Origin: Escallonia rubra
Lineage: Eukaryota > Streptophyta > Magnoliopsida > Escalloniales > Escalloniaceae
NCBI GenBank assembly: GCA_033065855.1
Contig: JAVXUO010001693.1
Coordinates: 62,001 to 126,000, forward strand
Length of the DNA: 64,000 nucleotides
Direction of reading: 5' to 3'
A model generated the notes under the pieces. That model did no database searches, was not told the origin of the DNA, and saw only the letters and a list, made by a program, of their open reading frames with translations. Both the position numbers and the translations under genes were made by a program. Shown here piece by piece: positions 1-12,657 of this stretch (positions are counted from its first letter, which is position 1; each line of letters starts with the position of its first letter).

Positions 1-1941
1 TGGCAAATATATCAAACTGTCATATAGAGCATGATTGTCGTAAAAGGCAGGATAGGCCAGATAGATCATGAAAATTAGTGGGTCATCGTCCGGCCACAAA
101 GAGGTGAACATATTAAGTTCGGAAAATTAGGAACCGAAGGGTCAATTAAACAAGCCATAGGGATATCATGTTATGATGTAGCATGCTAAAAAAAAGTGCA
201 TGGACATTATCTTATTTTTTTTCTTTTTTCAAATGTTTTCTTTTCATTTTTTTTACCTCATCAAAATGGAAGAGAACCTTTGTCTCTCTTGAATAATCGT
301 AACCTCAAGGAGGACTTTATATGGGACACATGGAGATGGGCTAAGAAACGAATGATAAATAAGCTCAAGAACCCAAACGTGAAACAAATGCCCCTAGTGT
401 GTGCCCATGGAGACTAAGTCTAGAAGGTGACTAAGCTATCTACGTATCCCCATGGGGGAATCAGGTTGAACGTAGTTCAAATTGGATCCGTTATATATAT
501 ATATGCGCTGAATTTTTTATAATCATTCTTCTACCATAAAGCTTTCTCTTTCTTTTTCTTTCTCCCTTCTTCTTTTTTTCCTTAACATTTCTTTTTTTTT
601 TTCGAGACCGAACAAATGATCATCTTCTATCTTCAAAACTTTGGTTCCTTTGAGAGAGAACATTTTTCATGCTGAGTTGACTTTACAGTAATACTGGGAC
701 ATATGCACACACTAGGAGACTACTTACCCCAAGTTTAGAAATATAGTCTTTCGAAAAGAAAGGCTAAACTATTTAGCCTCAAAGGGCTAGCAAATGGGAA
801 AAATATAGTTCAGGGTAATCAAGATATGTAGTGGCCAAACGATGGCCTTACATCATCGGTAATGCTCATCTTAAAGAAGACTCATGCAAACCTAAATTCT
901 TTCGAGATCTTTTTTTTTTGGTACCCTAACTATTGCCTAGACTGCATTTTTCAGGATTTTCAGTCTAGCGGGCTTTTTTTTTCTCTCTCTCTCTCTCCCC
1001 CCCCCCCTCTTTTTTAAAAAGATAAATGGCCTATCTAGGAGAGAGTGAGTGAGCATTTGCATTAAAGAAAGTCTTGACATCCATATGACACTTCATTCTC
1101 TTTGAGGATTAGGCTTGCTTCTGGTGACTAAGGGTTATGGGAGGTTGGCCAAGAAAAAAAGTCATGGCCTCTTCATGATAGTCTCTTAGATTCTCACTCG
1201 AATGTCTAAGTTTCAAACCAATTTCTCTTGTTAGGTTTTTTGACATTCAATTTCCAAGGAAATGAAATTCTCATTTTTACTCTTGAACAGACAGTGAGTC
1301 ACCAACCCAAGTGTGAAGAAGAACACTAGGCTTAATATTCAAAATCATCTTTTGCGCAATATCCCGAAGTGATTTATCAGTTATGAATTTGCACCGATAT
1401 GTAATCGGATAATTCTCTCTTGCTTTGAAAATTGTTATGCTCTCGACTTGCTAAGGATAGACTCCTAGACTTACTGGAAACACAAATTTTGTTTGACTTA
1501 GACCTTAAAAGTGACTTCTAACAGGGGAAGAAACTATTTTTGACTTTTCTCAAAAAATTTTGTTGTTTCCTTTTTTATATCATTAGCAGCAAAAGACTAA
1601 ATAAAAATAAAGAGTAAGGAGAAACCATGACTCATTATTTATCAAAAGAACAAGTTTGAAAAGATAATCTCGGAAATTCTAAGAAAAATACTTGAAATAG
1701 AAGTGAGCTAAGGTTTTAGCTCGGCATCGGGAAAATCAGCTCGACAACAAACAAAATTTGTATAAAACTTGGATGATCTGACTAGCTGAACCCACTATAT
1801 CCTCTTCTTGGTTAAGCACAGAAGGATCTATCACTTGGAGAGATGTCTCAATCGGGTTCACTTTAATTACCTCTATCACTGCGCTAGAGCATCGTGACGC
1901 TCATTCGAGTTACGCCTGGCACTGTGCCTATTGTCGCGCCC
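1..1941. other. Intergenic, no gene seen
   Basis: AT-rich DNA with only short open frames that show no recognisable domain or codon structure. A pyrimidine-rich low-complexity block (T, CT and C runs) lies at about 968-1014. The right part probably belongs to the decayed LTR retrotransposon whose primer site lies at 2661, but I could not place the left LTR boundary. Confidence 0.5.
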
Positions 1942-2009
1942 GACGCTCAACTATTGCACAAACTAGGAATGCCTATTATCCCACCTAGTTTGTGCAATAG
2001 CTGAGCGTC
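1942..2009. repeat. Short perfect-type hairpin (26-bp arms)
   Basis: Arms at 1942-1967 and 1984-2009 are reverse complements with one mismatch (GACGCTCA, then A or G, then CTATTGCACAAACTAGG) around a 16-base loop. The structure lies within what may be the LTR of the fossil to its right. It could be a plain palindrome or a small-RNA-type hairpin; the sequence alone does not decide. Confidence 0.7.
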
Positions 2010-2660
2010 TGGCCTTCCTCAGTGCTATCAGCATCTTTATATCTCTCAACGCCCATGTGGGACTCAGTAAGGGACTCAAGGCGCTCTCAGACCACATGGG
2101 CCAGTCTTCCTAGTCAGACAAGGCAAAGCTATACAGGGTAGGCTGAACAAATATTCAATTCGATGGTTTATGGACCGACGATATTTGTTGTCCCTTGGAG
2201 AGGTGTCTCTCTGACATAGTGCCATGTGTTACTTGATGACATGACTTTTCAAACTCCTGTAGATAGAGGATTTGAGAATTTATTTTTAGATAGCAGAACT
2301 CATTTGCACATTCCGCCTTTTCACTCTAGAACTTCAGAGCTCAATGATTATAGAGAGAGAGAGAAAAAAAAATAAACATGGAGTCTAGGCCCTAAGCATT
2401 GGACACTAACTATCTACCCTAACTCTGGACATTCATTCAAATTTGGACTTCAGCATTGGATAACTGACTATTATTGCATGTTCACTCTGTGCTCTTGCCC
2501 TCGCAGCACTGCCACTCCTCGGGCTCTATTATAAAGCTTTAGTCTTTGCCCTTGGTTTGCCCTTGCTCTGCCGCACACCAACACACTTGACTTCTGACGT
2601 AAACTACATTCCTTATGGCGCCTCCATGTATACAGCCGACCCACTTCCTTGGCATCATTT

Positions 2661-4460
2661 TGGCGACTCACTTGGGATGTGAGTATCACAGTGCAGTTTG
2701 TCCCATGTTAGACACACGGAGCACATCATGCCTCAGTAACGCGGGACCACCAAGACTACTAGCCAGAGCTTCAACACAGCCATCCAAAAGAAGCATCACC
2801 TCGATCTCCAAGAGGAGACTAGTGTCGACGCACTCTAGGCTCCCCTTAGGATGGACACCCAATGTTATCACCATCGTCGATTATGTAGTCTTGCCGTCCT
2901 CATTTCTACCATCCTTGACCTCTGTGACTTTAAATCAGCTCTCATGGCTGTGATCATAGAGATGCAAAAATTAATCCAAGTCTTAACTCCGCCCTATACT
3001 CATCCAAGCTCTAGGGTTGGCCCCTGCTGCTCAAATCTAGCCTTAGGACTAAGGCTAATTCTGCATACTATACATGTGCTAGGGTCGCGACCACTGCTGC
3101 CTTAGTCCTTCGGGCCCTTGGTAACATGACTTAAGACACTTTTGCCTGTGGTGCCTGGCGTATTGGCCAATGCCACTGCCACTAGCCCACCTCAAGTCAA
3201 CCTTGGCCAAACAACTACTCATTGGCACCACTGTGCCCTGCTTACCCATTCTCAGAATACTTTGAAGATGCATGACTCTATTAAAGTGAAACCCAACCCC
3301 AACATGATTGACCAATGCCTAAACCCTGGTTATGCCCCAGACGTGTCTCATTTGGCCATCCCTGCTCATTTAAAAATGCCACCCTAAGGCCTTTCTCCCA
3401 ACTAAAAACCATTTGTAACCCTTGTGCCTCAGGTTGCCCCATTTGGGGGTCGAGGGCTAGGGTCACCCCTACCAGTTACAGTGTCTGAGCACGCCCCAAA
3501 GGTCAGTCCCTTCCTTACATCACAAAGTCTGACTTGGATCTAATATCCACTGCCTCAAGGACTCTTTTAGACCCAACTCTTCAACCAGTTTGTCCAGCAA
3601 TGCCCCTATGCTAAAAAGGTAACTGCCACACTCTATCTTTACAAGTACAAACAACCAGCCTTTGTGCCCTTTAAAGTTCACAAAGGTAATGGTTGTGAGC
3701 ACATTCTCCGGTTTGTAGGCTTCTTAGAGCAACATGGACCAGACGACACCTTGAAACTCAGAGAATTTCATAAGTCCCTAACGAGCTTGCTTACTCCTGG
3801 TACCACCAAATCCTTGAGGGGACTGTCCACTCTCGGAGTGACATGGTGCAGCTCTTTCTTAATAAGTTCCATTACGAGGCCGAACGAATAACTGTCATCG
3901 ATATTCCTGGTATCCACCAAAACTTGGGGGAGCAACCTGAATGCCTATGAGATCCAATTTTGCCTCAAGTTCTTAGAGTGCACTGAATTTAATAAAGATG
4001 AGACCTTGGTGCCAGTTTGTATCTAGAACATAAGAGATGTCTACAGGGTCTACCTCGAAAGCCTCCAACTTAGATCTTAGGGCCATCTCAAGGAGGCTGG
4101 ATAACCCACATATGATTTGGTCGACTCATCAAGGACCTCAAAACCCCAAGCTCAGAACACCCTGACATTCACGGTGAAAGTGGCCAGTAATGACGCCAAT
4201 AAACGAAAGCGCCAGCCCAAGGGAGGGAAAAAGTGCATTGATAAGATAAGGCAGTTGGAACCTGTCTCGGACGACCCATGCAACTTAAACATTGCGAAAG
4301 AGCTTCTCAAGGATGGATCAGGAATAAGTCCATTATCTTTCCTTCTGTCAATCCTGAGCCTACACAGGACGACATAGTCAAGAACAACTACTGTCCTTAT
4401 CATTAAACTGTTGGCCACACGCCCTCAAGAATTACAGGGGCCTCAAGTTCGACTTTCCTA
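2661..4460 (+). mobile_element. Ty3/Gypsy LTR retrotransposon fossil, gag part
   Basis: A primer-binding-site-like sequence, TGGCGACTCACTTGGGA, stands at 2661-2677, three bases after a CA dinucleotide that would end the 5' LTR at 2657. About 1 kb further on (3660-4000), the plus strand still reads like the Ty3 gag core, including a LREF.KSLT block and a downstream stretch resembling the region that follows it. The element is heavily broken, with many interruptions, and no pol domains or 3' LTR could be placed. It is clearly much older than the element at 37.8-50.7 kb. Boundaries are approximate. Confidence 0.5.
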
Positions 4461-7400
4461 GGAAGATTGCATCCAGAGAACTCAAACTCTAAAGAACGAA
4501 GACCTTTGCCTCATCCGTTGAGACTTGATTCGCTTTAGTCCACCTATCGCTATACATTGTTCCATTCCTACATTTTTGTTCTTTCATTTTACAAGTATCC
4601 ATGTACCTATTAACCCTATGTATGAATGCATGTTTCCTACTCATGTCATTAATTCAAAGTTTCTATTTCCTGACTTAGACTATCTTCTAAGTTACAATTT
4701 CTCCATACGCAAGTCTACTGGCACCAACATATAGTTCACAGCCTACTCCCTTAGGAACTTCATTTTTTCCCTATCGATTAATAATCCCAGGACTCTCATG
4801 TAGGCCGGGGTCCTTACTACCTGCTTGGCTTTGGATAATGACTTGGTGGGTGGTGTGCGTGGGTGGCTTAAGCCACGCTACCAAGTCTCAGTTTTGTTCC
4901 TTGACATTGATCCTGATGTACGCAATGCCACGATCAGGCATACACGTAACACGTCTTAAGCTTGACAACCAACTATGGTCAAGTGGTCAAACAACCCACT
5001 TAGCGTCCCATCGTATTTGTGTCTTTATCAAATCTCTTGTTGTCGTCATCACACTAAAATTGGCACTAACAGCCCCCACCCCAATGTTGTCACTGCGGGC
5101 CGACCCCCCTTAGATCTCCCTCTCTTAATTTAACCCCTCGTGATCACGACATCAACCCTAACCTTCTCTCTAACCAAATCCCTACTCTTGGTCAAAGCTC
5201 TTGTCTACACACCCTTGACCCAATCCTATCTTTACCCTTTTTTCTCCCACAGTACGAGCACCCTTCTATGAGACTTATAAAGTTCTCTACACCTCTTTCA
5301 GCTCGTACTCTCCCTTTCTTTCCCCCAGCCCAAACACTTCTCTCCAGGAAATAATAAAGAAAAACAAGTCTTTAAACCCTGTGTGTGTTGGGGGGGGGGG
5401 GGCAAAGACTAAGATGTGTCCCTAAACAAAAAAGAAAAAATAATATGATTAACCCCTCAGCAAGGCCAACCCCCTTCACAAAATTGGCATGCTTAACCAA
5501 CCCCTTAATGTTGATTATCAGCCTAACCACCCATCATTAGCCCAAACACCCCCTTGCTGAGGCAAAACCCTAGCACCATCGTCGCTGCCGCCACCTCTTC
5601 TCTTTTCTTCGCCCCTTCATCTTTTTAATTTAATCTCTTCGAATGGGTTCATAAGTTATATATTCCAGAAAATCCTTTGGTATCATACGTTAAATCACCC
5701 AAAATCTGCCTTTTATAAGAACCCATTGGGGGATACTAAAGTAAGAATACAAATGCATGCGTGCACACGCATATACATATGCATACATGCACATGAGCTC
5801 ACATACACACACAAAAGCAAATAAAGATTTGTTAAGCTCAAGGAGCACAAGAAAGGTGCTAACGGCCACAGACAGACCAAAGACCTTATTTTGAGAGGGG
5901 CGAGTGTTAAAGTTATAGGCTATAGAGAAGATTAAGTGGATAAGGGGGAAAGGGAAGGCCAAAACCATATTATATGATATGTCTTAACCCCTTAGTTACC
6001 ATCCAAAGTGTATTAGTAATAGAATAAACATCTCATGCAACAAAAAATTTAGACATGTCCCGAAAAAATGGACATAATGATCTAATGTTAAACTTGATGA
6101 ACTACTTGATGCCAAGGAAGTTGTTTCGTAGTACAATTGGAGGTGCCACAAATAGTATATTCCAACTATGACATTGAGTGATAGAGTAAGAAATAGAGCA
6201 AGAGAAGAGACTGAGGCAACTTAGATAAAACCCAAAGAGCGGGAAGGCCGTGAGGGTAAAGACGCGGATTGAGCACGGGAGCACAACCACGAGTTGAATG
6301 TTAAGGTCCAAAGCTAGAGTCTAAAGCTTAGATCCTTTCTTTTTATAAACTTCTCTAGCTCTAAAGTTTTAAATAAGAGAGTGAAAGCGTTCATATGTAA
6401 TGAATTTTTGAAATATTTGTGAAAAGAAGCTCTCGAATCCACTATTTATCAGCAAAAGAAAGTGCGTTGTCATAGGGGATACATGGGCTCCTCTGGAGTA
6501 ACAAATCACTAAGGGTGCACCATTAGTGAGTATATTCCAAGTATGACATGGGCTCCCTTGGAGTGAAAATTTTTTGCTGGTGTTCTAGCCTACCATCATT
6601 TCGTTGTACCCATTAGGCTTGCCCCTCATAGATTCGTCTGGCTCTCTAGAACGACTAATTTACACAATTCTGATTTGGCCAGAGAATTCCTTGGATCTTG
6701 CCATCAGTCCAATACCCTTATGAATCCCACGAGGGGTGTCAAGAGAAGCCAAAAACCTAATAGTGGTTAGGGAGCCCACGCTCGACTACTAAGTCGACTA
6801 GGCCGCCCACTCTGAAGAAATAGTCAAAACATGTTCCCCGACCAAGGCCAATGGCGTATGGTCTACCAAAGATATGGACCAACGCTAGGAGCATGCTAGT
6901 ATGGTGTAGGTTTTGGGGAATGTTTATCGAAAGGGGCACAGAATGAAAGCATGACGAAGGTGGATGATGCTAGGGGCATGCTAAATAGGTGCAACACAAA
7001 GTTGTGGTGAATGGGTGTTGTGTCAGGGGCACGGATCATAAAGGTTGTGCATGGGCATAACCATAAAATGTTTTTTAGGGGGTATGTAACATGCAAGCGA
7101 TGCAAGGGTGAGATTGATGGACGCGTAGCCAAGGGCAAGTAACATAAAGACGACCCTCGAGCACGACCAGGGAATCGTTGTGCGCAACACTTATCACAAG
7201 GCATGGAGTACCCAAGTGCTAAGGAATGGTTTCATTTAGTGTTGGTGAAACGACTAAAAGAAAAGAGGTCAAGCACTGGGCTACCCAATGCATGTGAAGG
7301 CATGGAGTGAAGATTGACGAACTAAAGGAGATGAAGGCATGTGAATAGGGTGTACTTCAAGGGGACGGCCATGATGACCCCCTGGGCAATGAGAGCTCCA

Positions 7401-8463
7401 TCAACCTCCTTTGGAAGAGGAAGGCATGCGACTTTAAGACTTAAGATGTTTTTTTGACAAACAGAGGCAACATATGCCTTCGAGCATGCATTTTTTGTAC
7501 AACAAGAGTCTTTCATTTTGGCTAGGAAATTTACTCTCGTAAAGAGATCTAGGTTAACCACTCTCAGGAATGAATCTCCTCTAGATGAAAAAGATTTTGA
7601 GGTGAAGTTTTTTTGCAGGGGCATTAATATTCCAGTAACTAACAGAAAGAAATATAGTGGGTGAGATAAGGTATGCATAAAAAAAATGATAAATTTATTG
7701 GTCAGAATGACTTTGGTTGTGGTTCTCCCTAAAGGAATATTATGGAAGTACTACAACACCAAGTAGTCATTCAGCTGTTTGTTTTTATAGGAAAGGATTA
7801 ACTAGAGTTGCTTATTCATCCCTACCGTGTCATAAGAGATAAAGGAAAAAGGGCTTGTCAAAGTAATGCTAGGCCAACCTAATGAGTTTTGGGCCGATAA
7901 ATACATTCACAGATTGGGTCCAACAGTAAAGACGTTCGTCATGCAGACTAGTCTTTTCTAAATCTTGATGGGTGTTTCGCTACCTTGGGCTCAAGTAACG
8001 ATGCATCATTGATTCCCATCACAACTTTGATTATGCTTTACAAGATTATGAGTCTCAAGATTCTGACAAGGATTCTGAAGAGGAGGGAGATGAATTCACA
8101 GTGACAGCAGACTTAGTTTTTCACTGCATGACGAGTGACATAGTGAGGAACCAAAATAATTGAGTTACCGGCTCGTTCCAACAAAGACAGGTTTAACTTA
8201 TAGACTGTTATGACACGAGTCTGAGGGTTATCTATAGGTAGTGGAGTTTATATTGTCTATTGTTGTCTTATTTTTCATAGTGAACATTTTTTACTCCGGG
8301 TTGTGGATAGATAGCTAGAGTTAGTTGAATTTAGGACTAGTTGGGGTGGGTCACCGGTTTAGACATTTTCACAGCCAGGTATGTCTTTGATTTTACCCAC
8401 ATGCAATGTGCTTTATTTCATCTATACCTTGCTATCTTTTACTTCAATGAAATCCATGTAATA
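4461..8463. other. Intergenic, no gene seen
   Basis: No coding region is recognisable on either strand. The first kilobase may be further eroded retrotransposon. A G run occurs near 5389-5402 and an alternating purine-pyrimidine stretch (ATGCATGCGTGCACAC type) near 5753-5815. The open frames at 6757-7204 and 7322-7678 show no family resemblance. Confidence 0.45.
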
Positions 8464-8760
8464 CTTCCTCCATTCCTAATTAATTGATTGTATTTGACTT
8501 GCACACTTATTTAGGATATGAGTCCATTTTTTTGAGTTTCTCATTTTACCCTGAGAGAGAGAATTGGAGAGAGATGAAAGAAAGTGGGCCAAGAGAGAGA
8601 AAAATAGGTTGGTGGAAGATTAAATGTGGAGAGATAAATAAAATGAAAAAAATGTAAGAAGGGTAAACATCGGAAAACACCTATGAGTTATTTCTTAATT
8701 TGGAAAATGATCAATTTTTTTTAGAATAGCCTTAAAAGGAAATATGATCAATTAATTAGC
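8464..8760. mobile_element. Stowaway-like MITE, copy 1
   Basis: The left end reads TA followed by CTTCCTCCATTCCTAATTAA, very like the CTCCCTCCGTTCC termini of plant Stowaway/Tc1-mariner MITEs. The interior carries the family's purine-rich body (GAGAGAGA, AAAGTGGGCCAAGAGAGAGA, GGGTAAACAT). The right side ends in a degraded AATATGATCAATTAATTAG, partly complementary to the left end. Similar bodies occur at about 8770-9060 and 55130-55430. Confidence 0.55.
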
Positions 8761-8769
8761 GAAGGTCGT

Positions 8770-9023
8770 CACAAAAAAATTACTCCATTTTGACTTGACA
8801 CACGTATTAACAATATAAGTCATGTATTGTGTGTTTCTCATTCTATCCCAAGAGAGAGACAAATGGAGAGGGGAAGGGGGGGGGGGGGGAAGTGGGCCAG
8901 GAGAGAGAAAATGAGTTGGTGGAATATGGAAATAAAAATAGAAAAAATGGGTAAAAAGGGTAAACATAAATAAGCACCTATAACAATCTTTTTTATTTAA
9001 AAAAGTGAGCAAGTTCTTTGAAG

Positions 9024-9057
<34 letters not shown>

Positions 9058-9060
9058 GCT
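8770..9060. mobile_element. Stowaway-like MITE, copy 2 (ends degraded)
   Basis: It repeats the body of the element just to the left in the same order: a tract near GTATTGTGTGTTTCTCATT, AGAGAGAGA, a G run, AGTGGGCCAGGAGAGAGAAA, GGGTAAACAT and a closing AAAAAAGTGAGC. Clear terminal repeats are missing. A (TA)n run at about 9027-9054 ends it. This is a second family member placed almost head to tail with the first. Confidence 0.45.
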
Positions 9061-9098
9061 TGAACCATCATAGAACACAAATTGTTGAATTTTTTGAA

Positions 9099-9235
9099 GG
9101 GATAATTACAGCAAAGTCCTTGAGGTTAGGGTGAAATTACAGGGGTGTCCATTAGTTTGGACAAATTACACTTATGTCCCTTGACCAAACGGAATCTTAA
9201 AAACTTCGATTTTAAAAAAATGACTTTATCGCCTT
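9099..9235. repeat. Mutator-type terminal sequence, lone
   Basis: The sequence GGGATAATTACAGCAAAGTC, followed by CTTGAGGTTAGGG, matches both the left end of the element at 10773 and the complement of its right end at 12060. It also shares the later landmarks ACTTATGTCC and a closing AAATGAC block. I found no convincing partner terminus on the other side of the adjoining glycosyltransferase fragment. Confidence 0.4.
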
Positions 9236-9358
9236 TAAGTTAGAAGGTTGTTTTTTTTTTTCTTTGAAATGTCATTACTTCATCTTTCTCTTTCTTTCCA
9301 TTTCTTTTGGAGAACCCACCACCACAATACCACCATGCCCACCGCTAGACATCACATA

Positions 9359-9745
9359 TTAGCCTCCACCTCCCATGACCACCAAAATTTCCCTATTCTC
9401 TTCCCTACTTTGAAAATCTAGCAAAAACAAAATAGATAATCGTACCCCCTCGATCACACTCTCCAAAGTATAATTCCACCCGTTTTTCGTTAAGAACCCA
9501 CCAACCGCTCGGGGTGCCAACACTTCTTCCTGGGGAGCCCAACCCACAATGTACCCCCTTTCTTTAGTACCCTCGAAAAGTTTTGCCAGGATTTTGGTCT
9601 CTCAGTCGCCGCCAGCTACAAAATCCGACCGTATGACCCACAAGAACGGGGTCTTGCTGTTTATGACTCCATGCGAAAACTCCATGAGCTGGTCCCATGT
9701 TAGCAGAACGAGGCCCCAAAAGCTGATGTAGATCACAGATTTGGG
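9359..9745 (-). pseudogene. UDP-glycosyltransferase fragment (family 1, UGT85-like)
   Basis: The minus strand reads PPKSVIYISF, then QLMEF and PFLWVIRSD, and then the plant secondary-product glycosyltransferase (PSPG) box beginning [19 protein letters not shown], with NGW and TLESVIEGV after it. This box binds the UDP-sugar in family 1 glycosyltransferases. Only about 130 residues of a roughly 480-residue enzyme remain. The reading frame contains an in-frame stop just after the FVAGGD region, and the sequence leaves the family after the PSPG core, before the box's usual ending. It is therefore a dead fragment. It lies about 260 bp inside a Mutator-type terminus at 9099, so capture by a transposon is possible but unproven. 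Confidence 0.75.
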
Positions 9746-10701
9746 CGGTTGTGCGTCCAACCAAGGAAAATGGGTGGGAGGAGGATCTTTTTATCTTGGG
9801 ATCTTGCCCTTACCCTTTCGGGCTTTTCCCTTGTCTTCGGAACTTCTGGGTTTTTCAAGGGAGGGTGGGGGACGATTGGGTTGGGGGAAGGTGGGGCGAC
9901 AGTAGGATGGATGGAGGGCGGCGACGAGGTGGGGAGATGGGGGCAACCACAGGTTTGAATGAGGGGTGAGGGCGACGACGCGGTGAGAGAAGGCAGCGGG
10001 GGGCGGGGGGGATGAAGTCAGAGGTTGGGGAAGGGTGAGGACAGTGGCGGCGGGGTGGGGGAAGTCAGAGGGAGAGAGAGTTAGGTGTTTAATGAAATTT
10101 CCAAAATAATAATAATAAGTGCAAATTGACCTAAGAACAAAAACACAAATTTGGAAGGAAAAAAAGGCTTAAATCTGTAATTTGAAAAAAAAAGGGCTTA
10201 ATTGCTGTTAGAGACTCTAATTTAAAAATTAGGGTTAAAACCTTAATTTGGAGAGAGAGAATTATGTGTGAAACCCTTATTTGGGAATTAAGTTTGAAAC
10301 CTAATTTTTCAGATTTAGATTTTTAATCTTTATACAATGTATATGTATATATGGTATAATGGTAGTATTAGCATTTAGAAAATACTCATATATGACATCA
10401 GCCAAAAAGTACATTTTATTAACTGACCTGTGACGAATGGACACGGCTAATATATTTTCAATGTTTTTTTATCATGGTATGCTACATTTTGAAACTTAAT
10501 ATCCTTAACTGTAATTTCACCTTAATCTCAAGAACTTTGATGTAGTTATTCCTTTTTTTTTTTTTTAATGAAATGGGGTCACCAAGCCCATAAAATTCCA
10601 TTCTAGTTTCACTAGACGCGGAGGCAGGGGATCGTTGCCTTGAGATTGCGCACATAAAAAGGCTCACAAGTGTAACTGTGCAAGTAGCGAGAGCTTAGGC
10701 T

Positions 10702-10703
<2 letters not shown>
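9746..10703. other. Intergenic, G-rich then AT-rich
   Basis: No gene. The stretch 9770-10080 is G-rich (GGTGGGG and GGCGGCGAGG blocks) and gives spurious glycine and arginine frames. The stretch 10080-10700 is AT-rich with repeated GGGTTAAAACC and GTTTGAAACC phrases, as in the filler of Mutator-type elements. Confidence 0.4.

Positions 10704-10772
<69 letters not shown>
10704..10772. repeat. (TA)n microsatellite
   Basis: An uninterrupted alternating TA tract of about 69 bp directly abuts the Mutator-like terminus at 10773. Confidence 0.95.
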
Positions 10773-10774
<2 letters not shown>

Positions 10775-12060
10775 GTTAATTACACCCATGTCCCTGAGGT
10801 TTGTTTAAAATACAGTTAAGGACACTAAGTTTTAAAAAATAACAAACCGTGACCACAAACATTAAAAAGGTAACACTTATGTCCATCTGTCAGGATTCCG
10901 TTAAAAAAATGTATTTTTTTACTGATGTCATAGATACATATTCTTAAAATGACAATATTACCCTTGTAGTGTATATACACTACTTTAATTTAAAAAATCA
11001 ATTAGGATGAAACCTAATTTCCAAATTTGGGTCTCAAACGCTAATTCTGTATCTCTCTCATTTTCAACTTTAACAATTTCTCTCTTCTACTCACCTGAAA
11101 CCACCACCACCATCACTGTTGCACCAAACAAAACTCAACACTTCCACTGCCAGCCCCCCATTCCCCAACGTCGCGGCCCCTTCAGTCCCCCACAATGCTG
11201 CCACCCCTTCCCTTACCCCCCCCCCCCCCCCCGCCCCTAAAATCCTACTCAGCCGCAACGTCGTCCGCACCGCCATCGCCCCTGACGGATCCTGATCTTG
11301 CTTCTCTCACTTTTCGTACACCACCAACAACCAATCAAACACCATCATCCCCGTAATAAACAACCAGCATTCCCACGGCCTTCCATCACCATCAGAGCTT
11401 TGAGATATGTTTCTTATTTTTTTCGTAATTATTTAACTCAAATCTTGTGGTGTGAACGTTATAAATATTGTAGGCTCATACACATCACCTCCAATTTCAG
11501 TGCATTTACCGACGTTGGTGTTGCGTATGGCTTGACCGGCGGTAGCCGCACGGGTGGGTACGTATATGTGTGATTTTGGTATTTGGGTTGTAGGTGAAGC
11601 AAGTGGTTGGTTGACCGTGGTGGGTTGATTTGAGGTTGTGGTGGGTCATATGGTGGCAGTGAGTCAATGTAAAGCGGTGGTAGGCTAATTGGTGGTGGTA
11701 AAAGGCTGCTTTGGTGGTGGTTAGTGGCAGCGGCCGCCATGGTGTTGGTTAGTTTGACGCAAAGAACATGGAAGTGATTGTTGAATTGTGATGTTCCAAG
11801 TGATTGGGGTTAGAAAGTTGTTACAAATACAACAGAGAGTGGCGAGATTGGTGCGGTGGTGGTGTTCAGGTGATTGGAGTTAAAGAGAAAAACAGATAGA
11901 GGAAAGTGGAAATGGGAAGAAAATAGAAGAATGACACTTCAAGAATTTACATTTTCACTCGTGGGCAATGTGGTCATTTTGTTCGAACCGTTAAGTATTT
12001 CAATACTCCGTCAGGTCAAAGGATATATCCCAACCTTAAGGAGACTGCTGTAATTAAGCC
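10773..12060. mobile_element. Non-autonomous Mutator-like element
   Basis: The left end is GGGTTAATTACACCCATGTC and the right end, read on the other strand, is GGCTTAATTACAGCAGTCTC. Both continue with CCTNAGGTT and, farther in, with a ..AAAATGAC..ATT.CCC block, so the termini are long but degenerate inverted repeats. The flanks TATATATAT and TGTGTATAT agree at 7 of 9 positions, compatible with a 9-bp target duplication, although the left one lies in a TA microsatellite. The interior has no transposase; a proline-rich plus-strand frame at 11007-11240 is low complexity. The right end lies about 490 bp before the IPT TATA box. Confidence 0.5.
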
Positions 12061-12549
12061 TGTGTATATTCTCAAGAGAATCACTTCCACTGACGCTTCT
12101 CCATCTTCTTCTCATTCCGATCATCCCACACACAGCTCCACTCTCTCCCTCTCACTCCCGCTCCTTCTCCCCACCGGCACCTCCCCCAAGATCAGTCGCG
12201 TATAACATAAACACTTTCTCTGTGTCTGTGTCCTTGTCCAGGCATGAATGAGAATGACGGAATCTGCCATTGCAGCAACACCACCACCATCACCGGAGCT
12301 GAACAAAGGACCAGAGAAAGGGCACACAACGAAATGAGGGTACGAGAAATATAGCCAGATAGACTCCATAACCACCCCTAAATTTACAGCCCAACCAAAT
12401 TTTAGCCACTTCCCAGGCAAAATAGTACTACTACTACTACTACTACGTACCATTACAGTACCTGCACCTGCACCTGTACCACTACCTCTCTCTCTCTCTC
12501 TCTCCTCTCTAACTGTCACGTATTTCGTATGTACGTACGCCACTCTGTG

Positions 12550-12558
12550 TATATACAC
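12550..12558 (+). promoter_or_regulatory. Candidate TATA box of the IPT gene
   Basis: TATATACAC occurs 100 bp before the ATG at 12658, below a CT-rich tract at about 12486-12510. A TSS about 30 bp downstream (near 12580) would leave a leader of about 75 bases. It would also exclude the upstream in-frame ATG at 12529 as the main start. Confidence 0.45.
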
Positions 12559-12657
12559 ATACATTTCGTCACTCTCTTCCTTATGATACTGCCATTCCTC
12601 CACTACTGTCATAGCTTGTTCCTAAACCCGGTCCCATTGAAACCCAGTTGGGCCCCC

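Noticed and set aside
2615-3466. Several 60-110-residue overlapping frames
   Set aside because: They lie in the decayed gag fossil on both strands and show no consistent homology.
9359-9745. Functional UDP-glycosyltransferase gene
   Set aside because: Only about a quarter of the enzyme is present and the frame is interrupted.
11007-11740. Proline-rich frames that look like a secreted or cell-wall protein
   Set aside because: Low-complexity filler of the Mutator-like element with C and G runs; no signal peptide or repeat typical of extensins.
12121-12612. 163-residue minus-strand frame upstream of the IPT gene
   Set aside because: Serine and arginine runs derive from CT and GTA simple repeats; no domain. 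It overlaps the inferred IPT promoter.
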